Source of the DNA: Lasiodiplodia sp. COLG20
Lineage: Eukaryota; Ascomycota; Dothideomycetes; Botryosphaeriales; Botryosphaeriaceae
Reading direction: 5' to 3'
Length of the DNA stretch: 64,000 bases
Assembly (NCBI GenBank): GCA_009801085.1
Contig: VNWV01000001.1
Location: forward strand, 7,316,001 to 7,380,000
The notes under the pieces were generated by a model. It saw only the letters and a list, made by a program, of their open reading frames with translations, was not told the DNA's origin and ran no database searches. Within the stretch, counting starts at the first letter, position 1, and the number at the start of each line of letters is the position of its first letter. The translations under genes and the position numbers were made by a program. This document shows, in pieces, positions 32,299-43,340 of the stretch.

Positions 32299-32998
32299 TC
32301 AAGACTCAATCCCTAGCCGCCTCTGCTCCCAGACCTTGCGCACGGCTTCCCTTTGAAGCAACCTCTGGTGCCACGCCCAGTAATGCGGAAGCTGCACACT
32401 CGCATCCCAGTCTGGGACCAACCGTTCATGCGCCACGATATTCCACGGGACCCAGGCCAAGTCAGCGTAGGTGCATTTGTCGCCGACCAGGTAATCGGAC
32501 TTGGTCGCGGCGAGATGGGCGTCGATGGCGCCGAGCAGGCGCTTGATCTCGCCCGCGTACCTGTCGATGGCCGACTGCACCTTTTCTGGGTGGTACAACG
32601 AGAACCAGGCGCACTGGCCAAAGTACGGCCCCTGGCCGGACATCTGCAGGTGGAGCCAGCTGAGCTGCTGGTACTTTTCCTTGCCGCTTGGGTAGCACAG
32701 TTTGCCGTCCTTGTCGAAGCTTTCGGCGATGTATTCGAGGATGGCGCCCGACTCGAAGACGGTGGTTTCGTTGTTGGGATCGTGCAGAGCGGGGACGCGC
32801 CCGTTGGGGTTGATGCGCATGAAGCTTGGCTTTTTGACTTGGTCGAAGTCGAGGAATACCTCCGTGTAGGGTATCTCAAGCTCCGTCAGGTAGAAGGCCA
32901 CTTTCCACGGATTTGGCCCCTTTGGATATCAGTCTAGGGGGACGGTGGTAGGAGAAATAACTTACAGATCGATGGGTGTATAGAGTGAGAGGCTGCAT
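32299..32998 (-). CDS. Ure2-like glutathione S-transferase
   Basis: Exons 32998-32966 and 32919-32299 (GTAAGT...CAAAG, phase 0) encode 217 residues. The tiny first exon gives MQPLTLYTHRS and joins GPNPWKVAFYLTELEIPY, the N-terminal thioredoxin-fold signature of fungal Ure2p-type GSTs. NPNGRVPAL and FESGAILEYI are the glutathione-binding strand-turn and the ES motif; the C-terminal helical domain contains DYLVGDKCTYADLAWVPW. Cytosolic conjugation of glutathione to electrophiles is the family role. In ETP pathways a GST adds glutathione to the oxidised diketopiperazine core, and a second GST (43341) is present, so this one may be accessory. An exact TCGGN3CCGA site lies 90 bases upstream of the ATG. 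Confidence 0.85.
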
Positions 32999-33087
32999 AC
33001 TGGGAAATGAATTCTCATCGAAATGCGTCTTGCAGAGTTACAAGTGCATGTTTCAATTCACATTTGAATATATAACTGCTCCCACAA

Positions 33088-33098
33088 TCGGCACCCGA
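33088..33098 (+). promoter_or_regulatory. TCGGN3CCGA site upstream of Ure2-like GST
   Basis: TCGGCACCCGA lies 90 bases before the minus-strand ATG at 32998. It uses the same spacer (CAC) as the site at 32103. Confidence 0.6.
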
Positions 33099-33202
33099 TG
33101 CTCGTCTGCCCGGATAGCGAAGGCTTCAGCTGCCAGATACAAGGAACATTCTGCTTTGACATTCGCTACATGATGGAAACAGAAAAAAAAAAAGGGAGGA
33201 GC

Positions 33203-34638
33203 CTAAACTGGCCTCAGTTCTATCCCCGCCGCCCAAGCATCGCGCAGCGGATACACGTTCGCAAGCCGCCAGCCAGCCGCTCCAGCGAGCCTGCGCCAGT
33301 CCTCCTCAGCGCGCTCCTGCCCATTCGCCGTCACCATCATGACCAGATCGCCGTACCGCGATATACGTCCGCTGCGCTTCGGCGTCTTGACAGCCTCGAA
33401 CACGACGAGGCGGCTGACGGCAGACTCGACGATGCAGCGCCGCACGACGCGGAAGACCTTGACCACGTCGTCGTCAGACCAGTCGTGCAGGCACCACTTC
33501 ATCGTGTACACGGCGGCGGGCGGCACGCTCTCCAAGAAGCTCCCACGATGCAGCGCGACGACGCGGTCCGCGACGTCAGCAAACTTCCCACCACTACTCC
33601 TAAAATCTGGCTCGACCATATCAACAACATGGCCCAGGTCCATCAGCGCGCCGCGCAGCCGCGGGTGCGCGCGCAGCACCGACGCCAGCAGCGCGCCCGA
33701 CCCGCCGCCCAGATCGATGAACGGCTGCTCGCTGTCGATGATCTCGCCCCACGGATAGTCGACCGTGAAGCCCTTCGCCATGGCGACCTGGCCCGCGCCC
33801 AGCGTGGCGTGGAACTTGGACGCCAGGCCGGACTGCGCCATGTAGTCGAACAGGCTGAGCTGCGTGTCGAACGAGAGCTGCGCGGCGCTGCGGCGCTCGC
33901 CCGCGCGCACGGCCAAGGGCATGGCGCGCGAGGCGTCGAAGAAGTCGGTGCCGTACAGGTCGGCCCAGCGGTGCCATTGCGCCCAGTGGTCGCGCGTCAG
34001 CAGCGACGACGCGCGGCTGTTGGTGATGAGGGCGCCATCGGCGGCGGAGGAGGAGGTGGTGGTGGTGGTGCGCGCGAAGATGCCTAGCGGCGCCAGCGTG
34101 TCGAGCAGCTGCAGCAGGCGCTGCGGCTGCAGCCCCGCGCGCTGCGCCAGCTGCTCCACCGTCTGCGGGCCGTGGGCCGCCAGCAGGTCGGGGACGCGGG
34201 CGTCGACGGCGGTCCAGAGCGCTTTGGTTGGGAGGTATCCTGGTACGGGTGGCAGTCAGTCAGCCAGCCATTCAGCCATTCAGCCATCAGCGGGGGATGA
34301 GGAGCAGGGATGATGGGGCGGCGGGCGGCGGGTGGCGGGCGGGCGGACGGGCGGGCGGCGGGACGGGCCTTACCGAAGAAGCAATCGGCTAGCAGCGAGA
34401 CGGATGGGGAAATGATGAGCTGCACGCGGTCCAGGCTGTCGACGACGCTGGCGCACGTCTGCCACAGATCCTTCCGCGGCAGCTCGTCTGGGTTGTGCAG
34501 CTGCTCGGCCAGCAGCGCGGCGTGGTCGGGCTTCGCGAGGAACTCGGCCACGCGCTCGGCGTGCTGTCGTAGTTCCTCCAGCTCCTGTAACACTGTTTTC
34601 GCTAGCATTGTTGTTGTCGTGAACGCTGTGCTTCTCAT
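33203..34638 (-). CDS. Plant-type (COMT-like) O-methyltransferase, GliM-like
   Basis: Exons 34638-34374 and 34239-33203 (GTAAGG...CCAG, phase 1) encode 433 residues. An N-terminal helical region and winged-helix dimerisation domain (YLPTKALWTAVDARVPDLLA, VEQLAQRAGL, LLQLLDTLAPLGIFA) precede the SAM fold with FIDLGGGSG at ~262 and PRLRGALMDLGHV. The catalytic His is His340 in KWCLHDWSDDD; VFEAV and GRISRYGDLVMMVTANG complete the family pattern. GliM of gliotoxin clusters is such an O-methyltransferase. The intron is rich in GGCGGGCGG and CAGTCAGCCAG repeats. An exact TCGGN3CCGA site and a near match lie 45-70 bases upstream. An in-frame ATG at 34608 (MLAKTV) is an alternative start. Confidence 0.85.
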
Positions 34639-34682
34639 CTTTTTTCTTTCCTTTTTTGCTTCTCTTATGGCCGCGTCTTTTT

Positions 34683-34693
34683 TCGGTTGCCGA
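34683..34693 (+). promoter_or_regulatory. TCGGN3CCGA site upstream of O-methyltransferase
   Basis: TCGGTTGCCGA is an exact match 45 bases before the minus-strand ATG at 34638; a near match TCGGCCACCGG follows at 34698-34708. Confidence 0.65.
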
Positions 34694-36573
34694 CATATCG
34701 GCCACCGGTACGTCCGTCGGCGATACATACGGTATTTCATGCACATCTTGTAACCTGGAAGCGCATAAAGTGGCTCGCCTTCCCACGTGGGGCCGGTTGA
34801 AGCATAGTCCAGGCAATTGGGCTCCTGTTCCGTTAGATACCTAAACGGATAAACGCGAAGCATGTCAGCCACCATCTTTGGCTTGCTTAGATGGTAGTCA
34901 TGGCACCGCTGCAATAGGACCCTGTCTTCACCAGTTAGATTCACTAGATTGCGCCATTCGATTGACCAATAATTCGTTGTACGGCATTTTAGGCACCGTC
35001 ATAGACACGCGACTATAGAGACGGGCAGATTGAGAAGTTGGCCATCACACACACAGCCGTACTCCGAAGCGAGAGGGGGTTCCTTTCTGAACGGGGTCCA
35101 GAAAGGCATCCAACTTTCAGGCTTTGTGAGCAGATTCGAGTGCATTGGTGCAAAGCGCTGAATCAAGCGCGCAAATGGCCCCTCCATCGCCCAAAACATC
35201 TACTATTCGTATTACTAAACCTTTCTAATGCACGCACTGAGATTGCGAAACACGACCCGATTTTCCGATGTCAGCGTGAATACGTAATCCGAGGTACCCG
35301 TAGACATCCGCCAGCGTCCGCCTATTACCGTGGTCGGAGATCGATCCTTCCTACTGTGGATCTGTTGATCAGGAGCCAAAGAAACCCACAGAATGCTGGA
35401 AACGACGGTTAACGCCCAAGTGGGGAGACAAAACAGTACCCCGCCCGGCCGCAATATACAGTGGGGCCCCCGCTTGAACATTCCGAAAGGAATTTAGGAG
35501 CAATATATTGCGAGCTGACAGATATCCGAATCCGAACCAGCGGTGGACATCAAGGTGTATAAACCCGCGCGCCGGGTACTATCAATCGTGTTAGCGTGGT
35601 ATCCGTGTGAGACACGTAATCTTTGTTTGCTTGAGGACAGATTTCTGTAACTGGATGTGGGGATTGGCCAGACAGTACATATTATATGTAGACAAGGCCA
35701 GTAATTATCTAAGCATACCGCTGAGCTAATATGATTTACGACTGCAGCCACAGTTATAAAACCTAGCCGATGCCTTGTATGTACTTTTTCTGACAGGATC
35801 GTATGGCAGTGGGGATGCGCCGCATGGTGGCAACAGACTTTTCGCGCTGACGTTCCGCTACCTCGGTTGTTACGCTACGCATCCGAGGCAGGGACGTGTG
35901 CAGCGGCTCACGGTTCGCTATCGGGATATCACTGGAGCAAAATGTGGAGGATAGCAATAGAGGAGGTAAATCAATGATTGAGTTTGACCCCGAACGTCTC
36001 TATCTACTGTGTGTCTACGTACTATAGTTGGCCTGGCCAGACTGTAGTGTTGGTGTGGCCGCAGTGGGTCGCAGTCTCTTGAGGGGTTAGTCCGGATCGG
36101 CGTAGGATGGCAATCCTCCACCTAGGTTCGCTACCCCGCTTGTCCGCTTTCCTAAAAGGTTGCAGATTGATCGCGAATCTCGGAAAGGTGGTTACCGTAA
36201 TCTACTGATTTTCTGCAACACGCTGACGAAAACCACGCTTGGACCTCAGTCCAGGCATATGGACCAAGCGCTAGCGCGGTTTCAATACAAAACTGATTGA
36301 ACCAGAAGTTTGGGTTCAGCTTCGCGACCACCTGCCATCCGATCTGTGCTGATGGTAATGTCGTACACCGACCGCATGCGGCATCGGAGTCTGTGCAGCC
36401 GATTAGCTACTATGTATTAGCGCTGTAGCTACTCATGAATGAGTCTTAGTATGCTTCTTGACTCGTCTCTCCCGCTCCGCCTCAATCCTTCAAAACACGC
36501 CAGCAAGTAAGAGGGACGCCTTTCTCCAGCCCCTCCCCGCCCACTAATCAGAGCTCTGCAGACATCATCAATC
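34694..36573. other. Long gene-free spacer inside the cluster
   Basis: Nothing recognisable over ~1.9 kb. Short ORFs on both strands lack motifs. In many ETP clusters a large NRPS or P450 gene sits near the regulator; here there is no trace of one. Confidence 0.45.
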
Positions 36574-37065
36574 ATGGCAATGCGATCCGACGGCGGCTGC
36601 CACTGCACTCTGGAAGCTCTACGCGCCCTACTCCGCAGTGAACAGCTCGCTAGCACAACGGTGCCGTTCGAGACCGCGCTTGAGGTGGCCAAGCGCGCCG
36701 AGAACGATTGTCTGGCTCTGTTAGACTGCATTAAATGCTGCCAACAGCAAAGCTCTCTCGCCGCCGTAGCCATGCTCAGCATGTCTGTGGTTCGGTGGCT
36801 TGAGCAGCTGTGGGACTCCGATGCCAAGACCCGGGGGTGCTCGCAAGCCACCATGTCCCTTGACAACTACGCTCTTGACCCCGCCGACGCCAAAATCCTC
36901 AGCCACGGCCTCATAGAGCTGCGGCTAGCCCGCCTCTCCTCCACCGTAGCCTCGCTCGAGCGGACTCTTTCCGAAAAGGGCGGTGACTTCTCAGCGTGCC
37001 ATGACTTGGTACGCTGCACCCTCAGTCAACTCCGCGCCCTCCGAGACAAGTACCAGACCAGATAA
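36574..37065 (+). CDS. AflR-type C-terminal domain protein without a zinc cluster
   Basis: An intronless frame from ATG 36574 gives 163 residues: CHCTLEALRALLRSEQL, FETALEVAKRAENDCLALLDCIKCC, SSLAAVAMLSMSVVRWLEQLW and a final helical part with RLARLSSTVASLERTLSE. This is the domain found at the C-terminus of AflR-family regulators (aflatoxin/sterigmatocystin type), where the Zn2Cys6 DNA-binding domain normally comes first. No CxxCx6C motif exists in the 5' flank, so the protein begins directly with the regulatory domain. It stands ~290 bases before the Zn2Cys6 gene at 37352 on the same strand. It could be a co-regulator that pairs with it, or the remnant of a split regulator. Confidence in the domain is good, in function low. 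Confidence 0.7.
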   Translation: MAMRSDGGCHCTLEALRALLRSEQLASTTVPFETALEVAKRAENDCLALLDCIKCCQQQSSLAAVAMLSMSVVRWLEQLWDSDAKTRGCSQATMSLDNYALDPADAKILSHGLIELRLARLSSTVASLERTLSEKGGDFSACHDLVRCTLSQLRALRDKYQTR

Positions 37066-37351
37066 GCGTTGGGAATTGGAATTATGCAAACAGGGTCCGT
37101 CGGTATCCGGATGGGTGCTAGGATGCTTAGCCGCGGTGGCCACGGAGCGAGTTTCCCAAAACGTTAACTACCAGGATGAATTCCATGGAGAATAGATGTG
37201 CCACTCTCCAGGGGGTACGATCCTCCATGGTCAGCACAGGTTTGTGGGAAGGACGCCTGACTAGGGCAGCTACCTGTACATATATATATCTCAGCCACTC
37301 AAAGTAGCCGATGTCGCCATCAGCACTTGAATTCACATCATCGCTTCTATA

Positions 37352-38764
37352 ATGAAGCATCCCAAAGCTCCCAAGATACGCCAATCATGCGACAGCTGCC
37401 AGCGAAGCAAGGTTCGCTGCGATCAGCGGCGCCCGACATGTGCACGCTGTGAGAAACATCACATTGACTGCGTGTACAGTCCATCGCGACGCATGGGCCG
37501 CCCACGCACCCACAGCACCGCCACCGCCGCCACCATCGTCTCTTCGGCCCCTGTGCTGACGCCAAAGCGGCAGGACCTGCAGCTGCTGGAAGAACAAGGA
37601 CAAGGGAAAGGGCAAGGACAAGACCACGACCAAGACCAAGGCCAAGGCCAAGACCAAGAACAAGGCAAAGGACCAGGGCAAGACCAGGAACAAGAGCAGG
37701 GACTCCAACAAGGGCAAGAACAACAACACCACCAAGAAAAAGAACAACAACAACACCACCAAGAAAAAGAACAACAACATCACCAAGAACAAGAACAAGA
37801 GCAAGAACACCAACACCAACATGACTGGATGCTACCGTCGACCTTTACGGAGTCGGCATCCACAAATTGCGATTTCGAAAGCATATTCGCCCTAGCCGGA
37901 CCCGACGATTCAACCAGCACGCTCCTGAGTTTCGACAGCTACGACCCGATGGCAACCGGAACGTTAACGGCACTCAGCACGCCCCTGACGCCATTAGAGC
38001 AGCTACTCTCCTCCGTCCCATCTCTCGGCGCCCCGTTCAACGAGGCGGAAGGGACAGACGGGGGGCTCTTCTCGGGATCGCTGCTGCACTCCCCGGGGCT
38101 GCTGCCATCGTCGGGCGAGCAGACTGCGCCCAATGCCTTGACCCTCAGCACACCACCACCGTCATCCTCCTCCTCCTCCTCATCATCATCATCATCCTCC
38201 TCCTTCTCCTCCTCGCCATCGTCCTCTCCCTGCTGCGCCTCCGGCCCCGAGCTGCTAAAGCTCCTCGACCGCCCGCCCTGCAGCGGCATACGACGATCTG
38301 CCGGCGCGGCGGTGCTGTGCGCAGTGCAGCGGTCGCGCAGCTACGTCGAGCACTGCGCGCGCATGGCGCGGTGCGGCCACTGCCTGGCGCGCGTGTCGAC
38401 GTTCATGCTGCTGTGCCTGGCGCTGGAGCGGGCGCTGGACATCACGTTCGGGATAGCGGACTACTGCTGCAGTAACGCGGACGGCGGTGATGGTGGTGGT
38501 GGGGGTAGCAGCGGTGGTGAGGCTCCGATGCTGCGGTGCGGGGGGTATGCGGTGAATGATGGGGATAGTAGGGAGGTGTTGCGGATGTTGGCGGTGAGGC
38601 GGATGGATGAGATTAGGGGGATGGTGGAGAGGCTGCAGGGGACGGCTGGGGTTGTTGGGTCTGGTGGTGGTGGTGTTGAGGCTGTGTATCGGGGTGTGTA
38701 TACTAGGGTGTTAGACAATCTTTTAGAAGTGCTTTTAGCTAAAATAAATACTGTTAAGCTTTGA
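37352..38764 (+). CDS. Zn2Cys6 transcription factor with AflR-like domain (likely cluster regulator)
   Basis: One exon encodes 470 residues. Residues ~13-40 are a Zn2Cys6 binuclear cluster, C-x2-C-x6-C-x5-C-x2-C-x6-C (CDSCQRSKVRC, CARCEKHHIDC), followed by a basic linker RRMGRPRTH. Residues ~75-155 are a Gln-rich low-complexity tract made of GQ/DQ/EQ/HHQEKEQQ repeats. A run of serines lies at ~270-290. The C-terminal part (GAAVLCAVQRSRSYVEHCARMARCGHCLARVSTFMLLCLALERALDI) is like the AflR regulatory domain. ETP clusters are controlled by Zn2Cys6 proteins (GliZ, SirZ), so this is the natural candidate binder of the TCGGN3CCGA sites. TATATATATA lies ~70 bases upstream. No intron is needed. Confidence 0.85.
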   Translation: MKHPKAPKIRQSCDSCQRSKVRCDQRRPTCARCEKHHIDCVYSPSRRMGRPRTHSTATAATIVSSAPVLTPKRQDLQLLEEQGQGKGQGQDHDQDQGQGQDQEQGKGPGQDQEQEQGLQQGQEQQHHQEKEQQQHHQEKEQQHHQEQEQEQEHQHQHDWMLPSTFTESASTNCDFESIFALAGPDDSTSTLLSFDSYDPMATGTLTALSTPLTPLEQLLSSVPSLGAPFNEAEGTDGGLFSGSLLHSPGLLPSSGEQTAPNALTLSTPPPSSSSSSSSSSSSSSFSSSPSSSPCCASGPELLKLLDRPPCSGIRRSAGAAVLCAVQRSRSYVEHCARMARCGHCLARVSTFMLLCLALERALDITFGIADYCCSNADGGDGGGGGSSGGEAPMLRCGGYAVNDGDSREVLRMLAVRRMDEIRGMVERLQGTAGVVGSGGGGVEAVYRGVYTRVLDNLLEVLLAKINTVKL

Positions 38765-38914
38765 AACTATGTAATTCTACTTGGCGCGTTTCTCTTTCTA
38801 CTTGAAGTCCTTTTTTTTAGGACTTTCTCTTCTTTAACGGCTTATTTTTGTATGTGGAATCTAGTCAAATTTTTAATCACTAAATTCCGTAGCAATCTAG
38901 TCTTCTCGTTTCTA

Positions 38915-40486
38915 TCAGCAGTGAGCTCCCTGTTCCGCCTCAGCGCACCTACTCCTCACACTAATCTCTTTCCCTCGCGCCCTTTCCTGGAGTATCTGAT
39001 CTCGAAGCTTGCTATCAAATATTTGTTCGACCTCATCAAACGGGATGGAAGAGTGCCCCTGCTGTGCTATGCGAGCAGTGTTCTCTACGTCCTCCAGCAC
39101 TCGAATGATATTCAACCCCATAATCTTTTTGATATCCTCCTCTCCTATCCCCCGTCTCAGCAATTCACAAATGAGAAACGGGTACTTGGCCGTGTCCTCT
39201 AGTCCGTCTGGCCCACGGAGCATGCCGTCGAAATCCGATCCTATGCCAACGTGAGCATAGCCGATTCTCTGGCCGATGTATTCAATGTGGTCCGCCACTC
39301 TCGACAGCGTTGCTTTCTCTGTGTTCGCGTCCGTCAGCTCTCTCAAGAAGCAGACCATAATGATGCCGTTGTTCTCCTGCAGCATATCCAAAACCTCGTC
39401 CGTGACGTTTCGAGGGTGCGGACACAGCGTATAGCTTTCTGGCGCGTCAGTCTCTCTCTATCGGGCTTGGGGGCGGCATCGGGAAAACATGCCTTGACGA
39501 GTGGGAGAAGATGACAGGCGCTGTGGAAATTCGGATGGCGTGCTTCTGCACCTCGTCGGAGGTGTGGGACAGATCGATAATCCTGCACGATGAAGCGATG
39601 GTCAATTTCCATCTGCTCGTTTCCAGAGTCTCCACCCCAAGGAGCAGGGAGCACGCACATTCCAATCGCGTTCATCTCACGCAACACCTTCTCCCCGAGC
39701 ACGGAAAGACCTCGATGGCGCTTCGCCTTCGTCGTCTACACAGCTGACATGTCAGCCTTTTGCTCCAGCCAAACGGGCAGGAGGGGTCGTCGTCACGCAC
39801 AGCAGCATCAGCATGCTCATTATTGCAGTTATGCGAGAGCGTCACATAACGCACGCCGAGCCGGTGCAGCATGCGCAGCACGCTCAGGCTATTAGCAGTC
39901 TGATGCAGACCCTCGACGCCGATCAGGCTGGCTACGCGTCCCGCGCGAAAGGCGCTCCACACGGACGCGGACGAGTCGGCGAAGCCAAAGGTCTCTGGGT
40001 ACCGCCGGCAGAGGCTGTGGATGACGTCGATTTGCTCGATCGTTTGCTGGAAACTTTCCAGGTAGCTGCTTTGCGGGATGGCGTTGTCGACGTCGACCTT
40101 CGGGCTAAAACGGACGGAGGGACGTTAGCTCGCGCGTCGTCGTCCTCCCCCGGAGCGATTCCGATTGGAGACCCACCATGGGACGTAGGCGCTCCAGAAC
40201 TGGCCGCCTAGCATGCCTTGCCGGAGGCGTCGGATGTCGGTGTGGCCGACGGGCATGTCATGCACGTTGAAGTCCGGGCGGTCGAACTGGTTCGAGTACC
40301 ATGCACGGATCATGTACGGAAAATCGTTGTGACCGTCTTGGTCTGCATCAGTGGGGTGGACGGCATCAAAAAGATCGGCGGCAAGGGAAGCTGACCTATG
40401 AGAGGGGTTTCACGTAGAAGCTGCTGGGCTCTCGGCAGGAACTCGCGCCCGGCAACGGGGTGCTGCTCTCCGCATTTCTGCTCCAT
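38915..40486 (-). CDS. Membrane-dipeptidase family enzyme, GliJ/SirJ-like
   Basis: Six exons (40486-40396, 40342-40177, 40104-39801, 39735-39659, 39582-39493, 39434-38915) encode 415 residues with all phases consistent; the fifth intron has a GC donor (GCATGT). Zinc ligands of the renal dipeptidase family are visible: H-x-D in DGHNDFPYM at ~33, the bridging Glu in LIGVEGLHQ, His in IIDLSHTSD, His in VIFSHSS, and GIGSDFDG near the end. In gliotoxin-type pathways GliJ removes the Gly (or the residue left after Glu removal) from the bis-glutathionyl intermediate. It lacks an obvious signal peptide, as do the other cluster dipeptidases. The upstream region has one exact and one near TCGGN3CCGA site. 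Confidence 0.9.
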
Positions 40487-40678
40487 TTGCGCGCCCGGTT
40501 TTCCAGTGTCAAGGGACGTCGACTTCCTTATTTACGACCTTGGCCGATGAAGCTACGCGGTGATTGAACTTTTCCCTATTTATGAATAGCCTTGACGTTG
40601 CGACAAAGACGGGGACTAAAAAACGCCATCGCCACGATCCGTCGGTCCCCGGCGACGCTCTAACCCAAATAGGCAATA

Positions 40679-40689
40679 TCGGCAGCCGA
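40679..40689 (+). promoter_or_regulatory. TCGGN3CCGA site upstream of the dipeptidase gene
   Basis: TCGGCAGCCGA lies 193 bases before the minus-strand ATG at 40486, in the 217-base gap behind the aminotransferase gene. TCGGTCCCCGG at 40642-40652 is one base from the motif. Confidence 0.6.
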
Positions 40690-40703
40690 CACGACCAATG
40701 GCA

Positions 40704-42099
40704 TCACGCGTCAGGCTGCCAGTGCTTGACGACCCCCAAGGCGCGCTCGATGCGCCGCAGAGCCTCCACCAGCTTGTCGCGCGGGATGGCAAACGTCAGC
40801 CTGAACCAGCCCGGCTCCGCGCACGAATACTCGCCGCCGGCGCCCACAAACACGCCCGCGGCCGCAAACGCGGCGAGCAGGCGGGCCTCGTCCTCCCAGC
40901 TGCAGCCGGCCGGGCCCAGCCGCGCCCAGACGTACAGGCCCGCGGCGGGTTGGTAGAAATGGAGGTCGTGGAATTCCAGGAAGCGCACGGCGAGGGTCGC
41001 GGCGGCGCGGAGGCGCGAGCGGTTGAGGTCGACCAGGCGCTCGACCTCGGGCAGGTCGCCCAGCAGCCGCGTCGCCGCCCACGACGCGACGTTGGAGAAG
41101 CGGGCGAAGTTCAGGACGGACAGGCTGTACCGCAGCTCTGGGTGTGCTTGTGTGACGACGAAGCCCTGCGGGTGCCCCGAAGTCAGCGGTGCCCCGGCGG
41201 CAGAGCTTTTTCTTTTATTTTGCCTACCATTCTGAGCCCGCTGCTCCCGAAATCCTTGCTGATGCTGTAGAGCAGATGCACGCGAGAGGCGTCGACCCGC
41301 AGCCGCTCTAAGTCCATGGTCAGGACGGAATCGAAGGCCAGGGACGGCGACTGCAGCCCGCCGCAGCCCGGCAGCGGGCCGAAGGCGGAGAGGGCGTAGA
41401 TCTCGTCCGAGACGAAATGCAGGTCGGCCTCCTCGCAGAACTGTAGCAGCGCTTCGATGGTGCCGCGCGCATGCATGTGGGCCTGGGGGTTCTGCGGGTT
41501 GCACAGCAGGATGGCGCGGACGCGGCGGCGCGAGCTGCGCAGGGCGCTGCGGAAGCAGGCGACGTACTCGGTAGGGCTGCACGGCGGCGGCGGGCAGTGG
41601 ACGGGCACTATTTGGACGTGGTTGCGCACGGTCGAGTAGACGTTGAAGCTGCCTGCGGCGCCGTCAGCAGTGTCAGTGGTACGGCGGGCGGGCAGTACGC
41701 ACTCCAGTAGGGCGCCTCGACGAGGATGGCGTCGCCGTCGGCGCAGAGCGAGTAGGCGAGCGTCTCCAGTAGGGCGCTGGCACCCGGGCCGGCGACGATG
41801 TGCTCGGGACACACGGGCACGCGTGGGCGGAAGAAGTGGTTGAAGAAGGCGGCGGCGGCGTGTAGTAGCTCCTGGTTAGCGCCGAGCCCTTTGGCGTAGC
41901 AGAGCAGGTGCGCAAGGAAGTCGGCGGATGCGCGCTGCAGCAGCTCGACCATGTCGCCGTGGGCCAGGCGGTTCTCGGCCGTGCCCAGGTCGATGGGAGC
42001 CGGGCCGACGCTGTTCTCCTTGGCGACGTGGCGGCGGAAGGCGTCGCTGAACCAGGCCATGTCGGCCTGGATGCGGGCGGAGAGGGCGGCGGGCGGCAT
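40704..42099 (-). CDS. PLP-dependent ACC-synthase-like enzyme, GliI/SirI-like C-S lyase
   Basis: Three exons (42099-41703, 41652-41228, 41165-40704) encode 427 residues; donors are GTGCGT and GTAGGC, and phases fit. The fold type I aminotransferase order is clear: IDLGTAENRL (start), GPGASALLETLAYSLCADGD, VEAPYWSS, LLCNPQNPQA (PLP-contact N), FVSDEIYALSAF (D and Y), YSISKDFGSSGLRM with the Schiff-base Lys at ~265, and the C-terminal domain with GWFRLTFAI (R binding the carboxylate). GliI is the C-S lyase that frees the two sulphurs in ETP biosynthesis. It is divergent to the GliT-like gene with only 148 bases between the start codons; TCGGGTAGCGA (one base from the motif) and CGG-N7-CCG lie in that gap. 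Confidence 0.9.
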
Positions 42100-42247
42100 C
42101 GCGGTGGATACATGCTGGCGGCACTTACAATAGGCAGGTAGGTATATGCCTGCGTCGGGTAGCGAGCCGCCGGAGAGTTTCCGGACACATTTGCTCGTAT
42201 TTATGCCCGGCCGACAACACGCATGCAGCCGCACATCAATAGCAATA

Positions 42248-43272
42248 ATGCTCTACGACGCTCTCATTGTCGGCGGCGGCCCCGCAGGGCTCGCAGCTGC
42301 CCTCGCCCTCGGCCGCGTGTGCCGCTCCGCGCTGGTCTTCGACACGGGCGTGTACCGCAACGCCGGCGTCACGGCCATGCACACGGTGCTCTCGCGCGAC
42401 GGCATGGACCCGGCCGAGTTCCGCACCGTCGCCCGCCGCCAGATCGAGCGCTACCCGACCATCTCCTTCCAGGCCTCCCACGTCACGCAAGCCGCCCACG
42501 TCGACCTCGAGCCGGGCCGCAAGGGCTTCCAGCTGACCGACGACGCCGGCGCCGTGTTCCGCGGCCGCAAGCTGGTGTTGGCCACAGGCACCGAAGATGT
42601 GCTACCCGACGACATTGACGGCTACCGCCAAAACTGGCCGGACCACATTGTGCAGTGCCTCTTCTGCGACGGCTACGACGAGCGCGCCCACCCCATGGGC
42701 GTGCTGGCATTCGACTCGCCCGCCTACGGCCACCTGTCGGTCATGGCCCTACACCTCAACCCGCAAGTCACCATCTTCAGCAACGGGCCCGTGTCCGACG
42801 CCGCTCCCGTGCAGCACGCCCTACGCGTGGCCCTGGCCAGCGGCGCCACGCTCGACACGCGCCGCATCCGCCGCCTGGTCAACAACGGGCCCGGCCCGGA
42901 GCGCGGCATCACGCTTGAGTTCGAGGAAGGACCCAGCGCTACCCTGGGCCTGCTGCTGCACAAGCCGCCCACTCGCAACCGCGCTCAGCACCTCATCGAC
43001 CAGCTCGGCCTCAAGACGACGCCCTCCGGCGACGTGGCCGTCGACGCCCTGTTCACCGAGTCCAGCGTCCCTGGCTGCATTGTTGCTGGTGACACCTCCG
43101 AAGTCGTCAAGCAGGCCTCCCTGGCCCTGGGCGCAGGTACGTTTGCCCCACCTCAACATGTGGCTGCCCGGCTAATCAATCACCAGGATGCCGCGCTGGT
43201 GCTGTCGTCTCGATGCAGCTGTGCAATGAAGAGGGCGCGGCTGCGCTGGAGGCGAGCAAGGAGTCGCAATAG
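42248..43272 (+). CDS. FAD dithiol oxidase of the thioredoxin-reductase family, GliT-like
   Basis: Exons 42248-43136 and 43187-43272 (GTACGT...ACCAG, phase 1) encode 324 residues. GGGPAGLAAALAL at the N-terminus binds FAD; the redox pair is Cys137-x-x-Cys140 in CLFCDGYD; VAGDTSEV and the C-terminal GCRAGAVVSMQLCNEE complete the FAD-binding fold. The NADPH half is poorly kept, as in GliT-type dithiol oxidases that pass electrons to oxygen. GliT closes the disulphide bridge of the ETP ring and protects the producer. Presence of such a gene with GliI-, GliJ-, GliG- and GliK-like neighbours is the strongest mark of an ETP cluster. The frame and length are normal. Confidence 0.9.
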
Positions 43273-43340
43273 CGCCACATGGGCAATTTGTTTGCATCTA
43301 CTAGATTTCTGCCTAAGTTGTAGACGAATGACAGCAACAT

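Noticed and set aside
33098..34087. 329-codon plus-strand ORF
   Set aside because: Antisense shadow of the O-methyltransferase; Arg/His-rich composition without motifs.
37385..37822. Leu/Phe-rich 145-codon ORF on the minus strand, looking like a membrane protein
   Set aside because: It is the antisense of the Gln-rich repeat of the Zn2Cys6 gene; CAA/GAA repeats read backward give Leu/Phe.
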